Shown one piece after another: positions 43,750 through 55,374 of a DNA stretch of 64,000 nucleotides. The position numbers and the translations under genes are program-made. Position 1 is the first letter of the stretch, and the number at the start of each line of letters is the position of its first letter. A model generated the notes under the pieces. The model worked only from the letters and a program-made list of their open reading frames with translations, ran no database searches and was not told the origin of the DNA. Source of the DNA: Aphrophora alni (lineage: Eukaryota > Arthropoda > Insecta > Hemiptera > Aphrophoridae); the NCBI GenBank assembly GCA_963513935.1, contig OY740772.1:16896098-16960097 (forward strand), in the 5' to 3' direction.

Positions 43750-44335
43750 TTCTTTTTATTTATAGTCGTCACAGAGGTGGATCGGGTGGTATTTCTTGCA
43801 ACAGTTGATTGTTGTGCTCAGAGAATGTTCTGTGTAACCTTGTAGTTGTACCAGTATTTCGAGATCCAAAAGAAGAGTTAAATTTCGTATATACGAGGGA
43901 GCATCTGTTTTGATACAGAAGAATCGGTTTTGTAGCATTTGAAATCTTCTGATTTGGGAATCTGAACCAGATCCCCAGATTGAGCAGCGATATTGCCATA
44001 TCGGTCTGACCAAAGTGAGGTAAATCAACCTTTTATAATGCAGAAGAAGGATTAATGATGTGTTTCAGGAGGTGTTATCCTGCTACATACGGTTTTTACA
44101 GTGTCGGTGATTTGCAAATTCCATGTCAGTTTGGTGTCTAATATGCTGAGGTATCTAACTGATACTGCCATAGTACTTCCTAAAGCTACTGGATGATAAG
44201 TCGTGTTGCTTTTGTACGTTAATTTAACCAGTTTAGATTTATGTGGGTACATTTGCGGAATTATTGCAGTTCTCGTGCAGACGATTCGCATGTACCTGTG
44301 CTGAGAATTGCAATGTCATCTGTAAATTGAACCAC
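43750..44335 (-). pseudogene. LINE reverse transcriptase C-terminal half (Jockey-like)
   Basis: This is the palm-to-thumb part of a non-LTR reverse transcriptase. On the minus strand the region starts at the catalytic motif, reading FTDDIAILSTG (about 44303-44335; the usual F/Y-A-D-D with Ala replaced by Thr, both Asp kept). After several stops, VRYLSILDTKLTW (near 44130) corresponds to the Y-L-G-x-x-L-D-x-K-L-T-W block. Then IYLTLVRPIWQYRCSIWGSG (near 44000) matches the R-P-x-x-x-Y-x-x-x-x-W-G block, and NRFFCIKTDAPSYIRN continues it. Several frames are used, so it is dead. The upstream RT motifs and endonuclease are absent, consistent with 5' truncation at insertion. Confidence 0.85.
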
Positions 44336-44339
44336 CATA

Positions 44340-45250
44340 AAGTTTTGTAACAATATCATGTCTCTTAATTTTTGTGATCATTTTCGTGCATAAGACAAAG
44401 ATATGTTTAAAATAATTTTTCGGTTGTCCAAGGCCGTGAACTGTGAAAATCGGTCAAAAAACGTAAATCGAAAAACAAAATATTATACACTTCGTAAATT
44501 GGGTACGTAAAGGGTACGATTTTGCAATTTAAATTGTTAATTCTCCTCCAAATATTGACAAATATTGTGTATAAATTTTATATGTTACTAAGAATCGATT
44601 TAAAAGATTTACATTGCACCCCCGACGTCAAAAAGTCTCTTTACTAGACTATTAATATTACTACATGTTGAAGGTGTTATGATAAACATCTTCAACGGCC
44701 ATTCTTCCTTCTCGTTAGCTTTGTGCGTCTTTTGTTTCTGGCATGACAAAGAATATACTCGTAGCTGTTTGTATTCCATTGTGTAGATAAGATAAACTAC
44801 AACGGTACTTTGCCATAGCTCGAGTTGCGCTCTAACCTGTACTCGTGTTTGGATTCCTAACTTGGAAGCTTGGGTTCGGAAATGTTTATAAACACACACT
44901 TGCATAACCACAGCAGTAAAAAAATCTTTGATTACAATTGTATGTAGGAATATTTTGGGATTATTTCGAGGATTTTTCATTTGCTCTAAATTTGGCGTTA
45001 AAATATCCCCCCCCCCAAATTACGCTGTAAGTGCGAAAGGAACAAAGCCTCAAATTTCCCAAAGCTAAGAGCGGCTGAAGAATGTAGTCAAATCAATCAA
45101 GGTATATCTTAGGGATATGATGAATATATCGGGCCATTTAAAAGTAAGTTAAAACTTTGACTAATTTATTTGTTTGTTTGTTTTTTAAAATAGAACAAAT
45201 TTGGAATTAAACGAGGTTTAATCAAAACACCTAAAATAAAACCAAATTCT
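44340..45250. other. Intergenic DNA with one unexplained open frame
   Basis: A B-type tail lies at 44355-44420. A minus-strand frame of 123 codons (44609-44980) has no recognisable domain and lacks a convincing start. A run of ten C lies near 45009. Confidence 0.4.
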
Positions 45251-45254
45251 TACT

Positions 45255-45470
45255 TGCAAGGTGTTCCAAGTGGCCGCCATTCTCTTCCTGGAGAAGCAGT
45301 CTATCCTCTACGCTATGCGCGGCATTTCTTAACGTGTTGACATTTATCTCGGCTACGTTTTGAATAATTGGTTCTTCCACTTCTTACGATTGAAGGTCTT
45401 CCTGGTCTCTTGATGTCTCCAACGGATCCGGTGGTTTCAAACCTACTAGCAACCTTTTAATGCGCGACTA
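45255..45470 (-). pseudogene. Internally deleted mariner/Tc1-like transposase
   Basis: The minus strand first reads RFETTGSVGDIKRPGRPS (about 45400-45455), the linker after the first helix-turn-helix with its G-R-P hinge. A frameshift then gives EINVNTLRNAAHSVEDRL (about 45300-45350) and ENGGHLEHL near 45260, which is the extreme C-terminus (the N-G-G-H-x-E-H-L ending of many insect mariner-like enzymes). The whole DDE catalytic centre is missing between them, so the copy lost about 250 codons. No terminal repeats were found. Confidence 0.75.
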
Positions 45471-45479
45471 CACTGCACT

Positions 45480-46655
45480 GTTCATCCCCTCGAACCGTTG
45501 CAAGTACGAAACTTTCTTAACCCGGGTGATAAACTCCATTCATATTTATAATAACACTGAATCAGTGCAATGTTTGTAAAGGTAAAGTCATGATGGAATA
45601 AAAAAAAAATCAAATAATTGTTAACTACTACTACTTTACCACCTACTAGATTCCTGTGTTTGAAATTCGTCAACAATGAGAAAACTCGTTGCTATGGTAA
45701 CAAATAAATATCAGTGAAAATAACAGCTGATGTTTTAAATAAATCCCAATTATATCTACATTTTAATAAAGAGTTTTTCTCGACTGAGAGGTGTTTTTTA
45801 CCTAACAACAAGAAATACAAAATAATTTGCTTTTATATTTACTATTTAGAGTGGATAAATAAAAGAAGAATTTTTGTGCTTTGAAGGTACTTCCAAATTT
45901 TTATTTACAACAGTTATATTTCAAGCGCAACTCAATAATTTTTAACGAAATAATTTTGAAGGTTTTTGAGAAATTTTATTGCTATGACAGTTATCTCAGT
46001 TTTGATTTTGTTCACCATTACGGAATGAGAAAGTAAATATATGCATGAAGCATTTCAAAGTGTTATGTAAACCTATCGCAAGTTATTTGAAAGCCTTGCA
46101 ATGTGCTATTAGTCATACACATGTGAACAAAGCCAAGTACGCCTCATTTTGTTGACGTGTTAGATGACTATAACGGGCAAATCGTTCCACGTATAAAATA
46201 AAAGAGACAAATAAAATAAACTTTGTCACACACCCATACATAAAACATAATACCAATCAATCTCAGAATATAGGGAACGTATTAATTTGATCTTTTTTCC
46301 CCTTTTATTTGAGAACATTTCTCATGAGAAGGTCCTTCTCCAGCCATCAAAACATATCGGAAGATAAAACTTCTTCTTGTTTTTAAAATTTGACAAACAA
46401 TCCAAAACTGACTGTAACGAGTTTAATGAAATAATGATTGGAGTTGTTAAGAGCCTAAACAGTTTAACACCACCACCATCTGTGTGAAGTTAAAATGCCG
46501 GTGTAAAAACATTGCACACTCAATCAAAACTATTCGTTGCAAATGTTTCGGTTCGGCAAACAAGCGGATGTTCGCCATCATGGTACTAACCCAGTCCCAA
46601 CAAGCAATAGAAGCAGATTCCCTAATTTTAACGCTCAAAAGTTATTCTCTTGGTC
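45480..46655. other. Intergenic DNA
   Basis: No element boundary is seen. A C-type phrase lies at about 46215-46265. The open frames at 46447-46672 overlap on opposite strands and look like chance. Confidence 0.4.
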
Positions 46656-46659
46656 CACG

Positions 46660-47045
46660 TAGGAAATGTTAAGGTTGTATCGGTAGATCAGGAGGTCTTA
46701 CCGAAGTAGGACAAGTTTGATTGAAACAGGTTGTTACACATGCTTTCTGAACCTAAAAAATTTTGTGTTGCTACTTTCTTGACCTTGCGAGTCTTGTAAC
46801 TACATATTTGACGAAGTCCTACGCCCTAAGGCGACTAGGTACTACCAGATCTCTTATACGAATATTACATTTTCTTGAGAAGTTAAGAGTTCGTAATTAC
46901 GTCATTTTTTACAATAACCATCATATTTTTACAATAACGTCATCTGTCATCATACCATCGTAGAGATGTGGAGTTGGTACTATTACATGCAGAATAGAAA
47001 ATATCAAATTTAGTATGTAATAAGGTGAATAACACACGAGTTAAT
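46660..47045 (+). repeat. Family B copy, cut by a mariner-type end
   Basis: Follows the B order from GTAGGAAATGTTAAGG to AATAACACACGAG and then stops abruptly at TATAGGGTGTCTCATAAGC, the start of family G. Confidence 0.75.
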
Positions 47046-47048
47046 ATA

Positions 47049-47340
47049 TAGGGTGTCTCATAAGCAAGCTGCCAAACTTTAGAAATCGGTCAGGATATTG
47101 TAAAAATTAAAAATAGTTTTTTCCCGAAAACGCTTAGGTTTCCAGATATGCGCCATTTTGTTTTTATTTTTAAAAAAAATGAGCCGTCGCGGAACGTCTG
47201 GCAGATTTGAAACAACGAAATTAATTTTTATGAAAAGTATGCAAAAGAAAAATTGGTATTTGAAGGAAATAATAATGAAAGTAAACAAATGTTTAGATTT
47301 TTGTAAATAAAACGGTTATTTTATTTTTACAAAAAATACA
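47049..47340 (+). repeat. Family G: mariner-type terminal sequence
   Basis: Begins TATAGGGTGTCTCATAAGC and contains AGATATGCGCCATTTTG. The beginnings at 49597 and 54021 are related. These resemble the TA-CAGGGTGT ends of mariner-type elements, but I found no matching opposite end and no transposase. Confidence 0.5.
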
Positions 47341-47369
47341 AAAAGAAGAAGAAAGAAAAACAAAAAGAA

Positions 47370-47437
47370 ATATATTATTGTTTAAATATATTATTGTTTA
47401 AATATATTATTGTTTAAATATATTATTGTATAAATAT
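47370..47437. repeat. 16-bp tandem repeat, four units
   Basis: Units of TATATTATTGTTTAAA, the last one diverged. Confidence 0.9.
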
Positions 47438-47785
47438 TGTCAGGTGTAACGTTACGTCAGTAATAGTAACATCTGATAGTAGGCCTATTAAAGTGACAAT
47501 TGGTGTATGATAACTGAAATATGCGACGAAAGTATTAGATATAACGTTATCAAAGTATCTAATAAATACTGCATCTATTGTCGTTCCATATCTAGTTGTA
47601 GAGGTAACAATATCAATAGTAATATTATTTGTGTTATAGGCAAAATCATAATCTATTAAACATGTAACTTTTATTAACTACTATTATTAACTTTTGAAAT
47701 TTTTAGTATTATTTTTTTATTCTACTATGTGTTTCCAATAGCCTGATAAATATGGTTGTTTTATTTAGTCATAAACTCACTTTAA

Positions 47786-48060
47786 TAAACAAGGACCAGA
47801 GCACTGTGGTAACAATATATACAGGTACACTTTCAAAAGTCCCTTACCACACTTGGGAATAAACAAAATAACAAAAAACAACTTTTTGTCAAAAGAAAAA
47901 TGTTTATTCCCATTAGACACTTATAGCTATTACAACAACAAAGTTGTCATCTTCAGAGGAAATCTTATTTTGTTATTTGTTATTGTTATATCAGAGGGAG
48001 TTTTTTTTTGTTATTTTGTTTATTCCCAAGTGTGGTAAGGGACTTTTGAAAGTGTACCTG
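47786..48060. mobile_element. Foldback element with 12-bp duplication
   Basis: Flanked by AACTCACTTTAA (47774-47785 and 48061-48072). A head containing GAGCACTGTGGT is shared with the element at 7205. Mirror arms of about 60 bp (ACACTTTCAAAAGTCCCTTA and its complement) enclose an inner part with CTGAAGA-T-GACAAC-TTT-GTTGTT read on the minus strand (47950-47956 and downstream). The GAAA box is changed to GTAA here, so this core is broken. Confidence 0.85.
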
Positions 48061-48072
48061 AACTCACTTTAA

Positions 48073-48327
48073 GCTTAAATATTATTTGATTGTAAACAGT
48101 TTTAAAAATGTTGTGATAAAGTTTATTTCATTAGGAAAAACAATTTCTGAATAGTTCTATTTTACTTGCAATTTTGCACTCTGATTTGGGACATTAATCT
48201 TCAATGAAATTTTAATCAAATCGGTGAGCCGGTTTTGAGAAATTACGTCTTTTATAACAGTTCTGGGGGGGGGGGATTTTGTTTGACCAATGACTCAAGC
48301 ACCAACATTTTTGGAGAGTTGGCAACC
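48073..48327. other. D-type repeat text
   Basis: D-type phrases (TTTAATCAAATCGGTGAG, then AATTACGTCTTTTATAAC) and a nine-base G run. The D copy is interrupted by the following foldback. Confidence 0.6.
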
Positions 48328-48337
48328 AATAATCTTT

Positions 48338-48804
48338 AAATAAAATATTTAATTACCTTAGGTTCGTCTTGTGACTTCGTTGTTGGTTGCTTCTTACATG
48401 TTCGAGGCCGTAACCCCATCTCAGAAAATTACTTTGTTCACTGTGAAGAACTCGTCATTGATTATATTAAAAAACACATAAACACACCCTGACACAAAAA
48501 TAAAAACACATCATATGAGCTTGTCTGACATCTGAGTACTCCGATAGACATGACAGAGCACACAACAATGTCAGACAAGCTCATATGATGTGTTTTTATT
48601 TTTGTGTCAGTGTATGTTTTTGTGTTAAATGTGTTTTTTAATATAATCAATGACGAGTTCTTCAAAGTGAACAAAGTAATTTTCTGATGATGGGGTTACG
48701 GCCTCGAACATGTAAGAAGCAACCAACAACGAAGTCACAAGACGGACCTAAGGTAATTAAATATTTTATTTAAATTGTGACTTGGAACCAAAAATAAGCT
48801 TATC
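48338..48804. mobile_element. Foldback element, copy 2, with 10-bp duplication
   Basis: Flanked by AATAATCTTT (48328-48337 and 48805-48814), inserted in D-type text. It has the same arms and right-end tail as 27405-27880. The loop at about 48530-48575 is the reverse complement of the loop in copy 1, while the asymmetric tail lies on the right in both, so the loop and tail disagree about orientation. The right arm core is CTGATGA (48684-48690) with GAAC in place of GAAAC; the left arm core has a small deletion. Confidence 0.87.
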
Positions 48805-48814
48805 AATAATCTTT

Positions 48815-49590
48815 GTTTGGATTATTATTGGTTAAATAAAGTTGAGCAAACGATGTTCAGAATTAGTAAACGATCGAGCTACCTGCCGTTGGAGAAACAA
48901 AGCCCGTTTGACGGCTGAAGTCGATGGAATCTCTTTATTTTCTCACGGCTAGCTAGAAATAATTTACCGCCATTGGAAAAATCACTATAAAAACTATTAA
49001 TTATTCTCACATATGTAAGACGAGATGCAATCAATAAATTCGTTCTTGTTTCATTGTGATAATGAATAATCGATGTATGTGGTGGGAGTTGCACGCTTCA
49101 GGCGCGACTATGATATCGACCTTCTCACCTTTTTGCTCTCGTCAGTATGCAGTATCTTAATGCATTTCACCAGCTTATGTTAAATATGTGTATCTATATT
49201 GCTTTCTTTTGCCGTCAGACATGTCTAATTAAATCCGCGAGGCATCGTTTCTACCCACGCGTTCAAGTGTTTTTAGTGCAAGTTAAAAGTATATTAAAAA
49301 AAATCTAGTTTAATTGTTTTATGTTAGATGAAAGTGTAGGCGTAAGAAATAAGTTGTGAACATTGCACTAACTTTCTCACACTAAAAAAAGAAAGTCATG
49401 GACGCTGTCTTAGAAAGTTTAATATTTCAAATTCAAACCTACAACAAATCAATTTAATATTAGTGAAATGTGAAATATGAATATTCAAAACCAATTTACT
49501 TTTAGTGAAGTTACGCTATATCGCCAATATTTCTCTCATGGAATGGTCGATACCAGAGACATGTACACAGACCATTGGAGTAAATTGGTC
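48815..49590. other. Intergenic DNA
   Basis: A C-type phrase (AACATTGCACTAACTTTCTC) lies at 49358-49380. Nothing else is supported. Confidence 0.45.
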
Positions 49591-49596
49591 ATATAT

Positions 49597-50850
49597 ACAG
49601 GGTGTTTCCAAAATATAAGGAGCTTATTTCTCACATCGAAAGCAATGAAAACGTTTATGTAAACATACTTCCTAAAATGTTTAGTTTCCTATTTCGTAGC
49701 CATTTTTGTTTGTAACAAAATAATAATTTTTAATGGTAATAATGTGGTGTTGAAATTTTGGATACTATGTTTTGCTAACTAAATTTGAAAAAAAATAATC
49801 TTAAAAACTGTCAAATATACAAAATATTAAATTGGTAAGAGACTAAATGTTTTTAATGACACACAAAATTAAAAAAAAATCTTTCTCTAGGTTAAAGGGT
49901 AACTTAGTTATCGACAAAAAAAACTAAAAACATTAGTTTTTGTTACTGCCTACAATACCCAAAATAAGTCTAGAATCGAAATTTTTGTTTGAATTTTACA
50001 TATTTTTACCTTCAAGTTTTCTTGTAGTTTAAAGGACAAATGAGTTATCGGTAGACACAAAAACAAGGCGAAAAGGGTAGCACTTAATTAGGACAGATTA
50101 TAGCTATAGACTAAAACTGTTGCAATGCGTAATACTGTACAATAAATGTCCGCCATTTTTGAGTTTGAAAATACGAAAACGAAAATATGTTCAAAATATG
50201 AGCATGATAATATGACAAATAAAATGTTTGTAACAACAATCAGATTCCATTTATTCGTTGTGATCAATAGCAATAGCTGAGAATAGCTTTTTATTTACTA
50301 CAATCACAACAATACTTTTTAATAATCAGCTGTTGTGTAATATTAATACACTTTTTTTTTAGCTGTAGGAAGTTCAATTAAATGTGATTGAGTAAGCGTT
50401 GGAATGTTTATCAGTAATAATTTGAGTATATTAAACAGCTGTTTCTTTAATATCGTTGTCTGCCAAATACAGTAGGTCTACAGCCTTATTAAGTATTACT
50501 AGTAAATACAAAATTTCATGATATTAGTTATTACATAATATTATTAGGTGTGTATATACTGTAACTTAGTTGTTCTTTGGGCTACAGGAAGATTTGGAGG
50601 TAAAATTTTGTAGATTTAAATAAAAAATTAATGTTTTCAGTTTTTGTCGATATTTCAGTTATTGTGTTTGAGGTACAGAAAGAATAATAAAAAAAAATTG
50701 TTTGTCGTTACAAAAGGAAATGCTTTCGTCTCTTCTAAATATTATTCTACATTAAAAACTTTAAATAGACGCCATTTTGAAATGATTATAGTAAATGATT
50801 ATTGGTTCAACATATTACCACCGTATTTACCGTTGAGCTGTTTTTGAGAA
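49597..50850 (+). repeat. Family G copy (long, non-coding)
   Basis: Begins ATACAGGGTGTTTCCAAAAT. The block GGTTAAAGGGTAACTTAGTT with ATCGACAAAA recurs two or three times, and GCCATTTTGAAATG occurs near 50770. The blocks match 54021-54560 in order. No open frame is conserved. Confidence 0.55.
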
Positions 50851-50859
50851 CTATAACTT

Positions 50860-52325
50860 CAACAATTTTGTGTGTGTGTTTTATCATAACCTATACTTTT
50901 TGTGTGTTTGTTTTTGTCGTTACTATCTCTGCAGTGAATGTAAATCCTTGATCAATATTAACCAGTTCCGCTATTTATTTGCAACTAATCGTGTTCAATG
51001 GCAGCTTATATACTCGTACATTCCTCTACCATCGAAAAGCTTGGGACTGTCCTAGTTACGGACTTCATGTGAAAGTTCGGCAGGTGTTCGTTATGACTAA
51101 GAAGTGATACGGAGCATGCGTAGTTAGTGACTAAAATAACATTTATTTATAAAGTAAATATTGATTGTCATCAAAGATTTTATTTTTTATTGTTTATTAA
51201 AAAAGAAAACCTTTAAGGTCATCATCATCTTATGAAACAAAAAGACCCCTTATCCTAGAATACCTTAAAAGCGTCAGGGTCAGAAGAGATCAAGAATTGG
51301 TTAAGAGAGACCTCGATCTAACCCAAGACTACATGAGAAAAACGTGTAGATCCAGCTAGGTCCCTCGGGATTGCCAAACCTAGTCACCATAGCCCCCACG
51401 ATGAGAATGGGTTTGATTGAGGTTTTCTATACTATTACCGGTATTAGTAGAAACCAAGAAATTATTTTTGAAGCCAACGAACGCCTGTTTTCTTGTGCTT
51501 TTAAGTTTTCCTAATATTTCTAATTAATTCTGTTTGCGTCATTCGAGGCCACAGTTTAGTAAAATTTCACGAAAATAGTGTGGGTAGATGTTGATAAAAT
51601 TAGTATTTTGAGTATATGGCAGCTACTTCAAAGTTTTGACTAATAAAAAAATACAAAAATATTGTGATATGTTCAGAATATGCGTAATTTTTATCAAAAT
51701 TAGTTGATACCTATGGGTTGTAGAAAGGTGGACAGACTTAGGAGACCTCAAAACGGACTTTTCCGCGAAATGTTTACCCTATCACACAATTTTCTCTGTA
51801 CATGTAAGTAAGTAAAATAGTAAATATTTCAAGTATTCTCTCGAAGACAAAGTACAGTAATTACAAGTTATTATAGGAGGTTATTGAAATCATTTGTTCT
51901 GTGATACTGTGCCGACCATATTAATCATAGACAGAAAACATATCTTGATCTAGACTCTAAGAGTAAATTATCATGATTTAGTCTATCGGCTGTAAATCAA
52001 AACCTTGTTAAACGCTCTTCTTTCATTTCAGTCGAAACGAGAAAATCACTGATCAATTAGTGTAGTCTGTTGTGTGAAGGATGGGCTTTGAGATAAACTG
52101 TGCGGTGATGTTTGATCCAAGTTGATTAATATAATAAATAAGCATATTAGTAAATTTATTTTAAAAATGTGCGGAACGGTTTTGTTGAATCTAACGTTTT
52201 GGGGACGAAAAAGTTATTTACCCAGGTATACGAAGTTTAGGGTAAGTTTGATATTTTTCAAAAATGTATCACCGGTTTTTAACTACCGATCTTTACGTTT
52301 TTTTGAAACCAAAAAAAAATTAATT
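50860..52325. other. Intergenic DNA with A and D copies
   Basis: A family-A copy at 51219-51400 (shortened in the middle) and D-type text at 51530-51800. The remainder is unassigned. Confidence 0.5.
51219..51400 (+). repeat. Family A copy
   Basis: Runs from GGTCATCATCATCTTATGAA to GTGTAGATCCAGCTAGGTCC, with the GATAGGAAAGATGAAAGAGA block deleted. Confidence 0.72.
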
Positions 52326-52329
52326 TGAG

Positions 52330-52870
52330 ATGTTGTCCGTCCGTCGTTGTTGCCATCAGTACAAGATTATAATGTTCTCATGTTGTAATTTAGAATATTC
52401 TAATTGAAAATTTCAAAAATGATTGTTATTTTTAACAGTTTTTGTTCATATCTCGTGTGTTATTCAAACTAAATTAGATTACAATTATGTATGTAATGAA
52501 CCCCACACCTCTAAGATGACAGATAGCGAAGTTATTCCAAAAATATAAGATAGGAGATACTGTGAGGCAGAGTTATCTACACTCGCTTGTGAAGGCTACT
52601 TCACGTATGATGGCTTCGAGGCCCGCTAAGACTGACACGAGGAAGAAAGTGGGGGAGTTCTTACATATGCACATCTACAAGGTCCGTCTGTAGTGATGTA
52701 CAATTACGAGATTCAGAAAACCCGTGTAACAACTGTTTTAAACAAACTTACCCTACTGGGGAAGACTCTTTGATTTACCAATACAAATTAATATTTCCTA
52801 CACGGCCCAAGAAACCAATTTTTTGGGTATTATATTTAGAAGATCTGCTTGTGTTGCAATGTATGATGAG
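52330..52870 (-). repeat. Family B copy (minus)
   Basis: A full-length minus-strand copy, from the GACGGACGG block at 52335 to TTTCTTGGGCCGTGTAGG (read on the minus strand near 52810). Confidence 0.75.
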
Positions 52871-53796
52871 ACTAGGTAAGTACTATGATTGTGTCCATCA
52901 AATCGTTTAGCTTGTTATTGATTTTAAAAAACTGTGTTTACACGTTATTAAACTGAAAGTGTGTCTTTCTAAAATCCAAAAATTTGTTTCTTTTTTTTTC
53001 AAACGTTTCTTCCTCGACAATGCATAGCTTTTATTTACAATAAACTCAGCAATTGTTGTATATTTGTAAATTTTGTCTTTAAAACAGGTCGAAAGATTTT
53101 GTTGAAATGCGGTGAATTTACCATGTTCAATAGCTCACTCTTTTAGGAGAATTCATTTAGGGGTGTTTGATAACCAAATAGATTTCTACGTTTATCTTAC
53201 GGATTTGGGTTATTAAACATTGCACTGAAATTTGAACAAAATGGGTGGCGCATATTTTGAGAAATTAGGTCTGTTATAACTTACCGTGACTAGATTTTCT
53301 GTGTGCAAACGGATATTTTAGGATATAAATATGAAGTCTAATATGGTTTGATTTGGTCTTTAGAGGCTACACTTGAGCAAAATTTTATCAAAATAATTAG
53401 AGCCGATTTTGAGAAATAGTAGTTAAATTTTTTCATTAATGCAACTTCTAGAGTTTGACTTATCAAAAAAATTGTATGGTATGACCAAAACATGTCCACA
53501 TTTAAAAATAGATTAAAATCAGTTTGACCTGTGTGCACTGCACAGTAGATTTAGACACTTCAAACATTTTTTGGACTCATGGGACTACAAAACGGATATA
53601 TTCGAAGAAACATTCGACATCGACCCCCCCCGCCCAAATTACTACTACGTAAATTTGAGAAAATAAAAATACCACTTTAAAACATTTAACATTCGTTATT
53701 TTGATGTTATTCCCACTTTTTTCTCTAGACTAATTTCTATACTCCAGCTGTTAAACAATACATAGTATAAAACTAACAATTACGGATCATACAGCA
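52871..53796. other. Intergenic DNA, mostly D-type
   Basis: D-type text covers about 53190-53680. I see no gene. Confidence 0.5.
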
Positions 53797-54018
53797 ACCA
53801 CAACATGTCCTCTGCATCTCCCAGCATGTCTTCTGCCTCTCCATTGATCTGTTGCCATGTCTTCCCAATCTTCCTCACCTTTTACATAACGCTCCTGAAG
53901 CATGTCTGTCCCTCCTTCTCTTTCAAATCGGATTCATTCCAAAGCCTGGTTTGCTATATCTTGGTTCTGTTTCCATATTATGATGCCTATCTAATTCCAC
54001 CTTCTTCTCCTATTGGTT
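53797..54018 (-). pseudogene. Probable LINE (RTE-like) C-terminal tail
   Basis: The minus strand contains RRDRHASGALCKR and WEDMATDQWRGR-like text, in separate frames, resembling the R-x-R-P-x-x-R-W-x-D...D-R-x-x-W-R tail of RTE/CR1-like retrotransposon proteins. It lies on the same strand as the reverse transcriptase relic at 54735-55115 and downstream of it. The two may be parts of one copy split by the family-G and family-E insertions between them. Confidence 0.4.
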
Positions 54019-54020
54019 TT

Positions 54021-54123
54021 ATACAGGGTGTCTCGTAAGTTAAACTGCCACAAACTTTAGCAAATGATAAAGAAAAAAATTAAGTATACATTTTTTTTCA
54101 CGAAAATGCTCAGTTTTCCATCC

Positions 54124-54171
<48 letters not shown>

Positions 54172-54560
54172 AACCTATCTTACAAAATAGAAAAGATATT
54201 GAGTCCAGATTTGCTATACGCATTTTTTACGTTACGTTTTACAAGCTTACCAAAAATATAGACTTTATTTTGTATATTTTTTAAAATGGCGGCCGTTTAA
54301 ATTATTTAATATTGAACATCTCGAAAACTATTAACTCTACAAACAATTTACACACTCAAAAGAATTTCCTTTTTAAAGGAACTGTTTTTGTGTTTTTTCT
54401 GTAGGTCAAAGGGTAACCGAGTTATTGACAAAAACTGGAAACATCGTTTCTTGTTAGTTGTCTACAACATCCAGGGTTGATCTAGAACCAAAATATTTTG
54501 GAATTCTAATATGTACTTAAAATAAAAATAAAAACCTGGGTGACCACACGATAGAAATGA
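54021..54560 (+). repeat. Family G copy
   Basis: Begins ATACAGGGTGTCTCGTAAG. It contains a 38-base poly-T (54128-54165) inside the GCCATTTT block, and GGTCAAAGGGTAACCGAGTT near 54406. Confidence 0.6.
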
Positions 54561-54574
54561 AAACGTCTAATGTT

Positions 54575-54715
54575 CAATTTTAATAGTAAACTTGGTGGAT
54601 GACGACTAGAGCCGAGTAAAGCCGATTCAGCGTAACCGACCCGAACGTGACGGTCCACTTACGTTAATTCCTCAGCAAATTGCACCATAGGAAGTTTTCA
54701 CTTCAATAAAATTCT
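54575..54715 (-). repeat. Family E copy (minus)
   Basis: Minus-strand partner of 43028-43160: GATGACGACTAGAGCCGAGT and GATTCAGCGTAACCGACC on the plus strand. Confidence 0.75.
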
Positions 54716-54734
54716 TTACTCTCAATTGTATAAA

Positions 54735-55115
54735 AAATATACTGCAAAAACTGCTTTCGCTTCCCTCAGCCTTGCACCGACGTTTCCCTCTGCTCTCCCA
54801 TCAATCATGCTTCCAAGATAGTGAAACCTTATCCACTTATTCTAGTTTTTCTCTAATTAAGACAATACTTTGATATCTGTTTTATTTATATTCATAACTT
54901 TGGTTTTATTCATTTTAGTTTTCATTCATAATTTTCTTGTTTGATGTTCATCATCTTTGTCTTATATTGCATCTACTGGTTAATTTCTGAGATCAAATCG
55001 ATGTCTACCAAAAATTCTAAGTTCTCCAGTTGTATAAACGGGTTCCACTCTAGTCCTTTCTTCTCCCAGTCCTTCTCATAATACAGTCGATTATTACCAG
55101 GAAGACAGTTAGAAA
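54735..55115 (-). pseudogene. LINE reverse transcriptase relic (RTE-like)
   Basis: The minus strand reads LEFLVDIDLISEINQ (about 54985-55030). This is the active-site block, in which the usual F-A-D-D-I-A-L-I-S has become F-L-V-D-I-D-L-I-S, so one of the two catalytic Asp residues is lost. Next come KMNKTKVMNIN (about 54905), matching N-x-x-K-T-K-V-M, and FHYLGSMIDGRAEGNVGARL (about 54780-54840), matching the Y-L-G-S-x-x-x-x-G-G-x-x-x-x-D-V-x-A-R-I block. Stops interrupt the frame. These blocks in this order point to RTE-like or related elements. The N-terminal endonuclease is not seen. Confidence 0.8.
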
Positions 55116-55159
55116 ATACAGCCCTACCTAACACAAAGTGTTTAAATGAGGTTCAGTAG

Positions 55160-55350
55160 ATAAGGACATAAAATAAAGACACCTACCCTTTCATAATCTA
55201 ATAGGGTCAGTGTCGCAAGAGAACAAGAGTTGGTCAAGAGAGAACTGATAGAATAGATCAAAGAGGGGTCTAAATCGAGATAATCCGGGGTAAATCTACG
55301 CGAAAAAAGGTGTGGATCCAAATAACATTCCTAGGGATTGTTAGGCCCTT
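55160..55350 (+). repeat. Family A copy
   Basis: Contains AGAGAACAAGAGTTGGTCAA and AAAAGGTGTGGATCCA. It lies directly before a C/D copy. Confidence 0.72.
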
Positions 55351-55374
55351 AGTGAGGCAAACACTTTTAAATCG

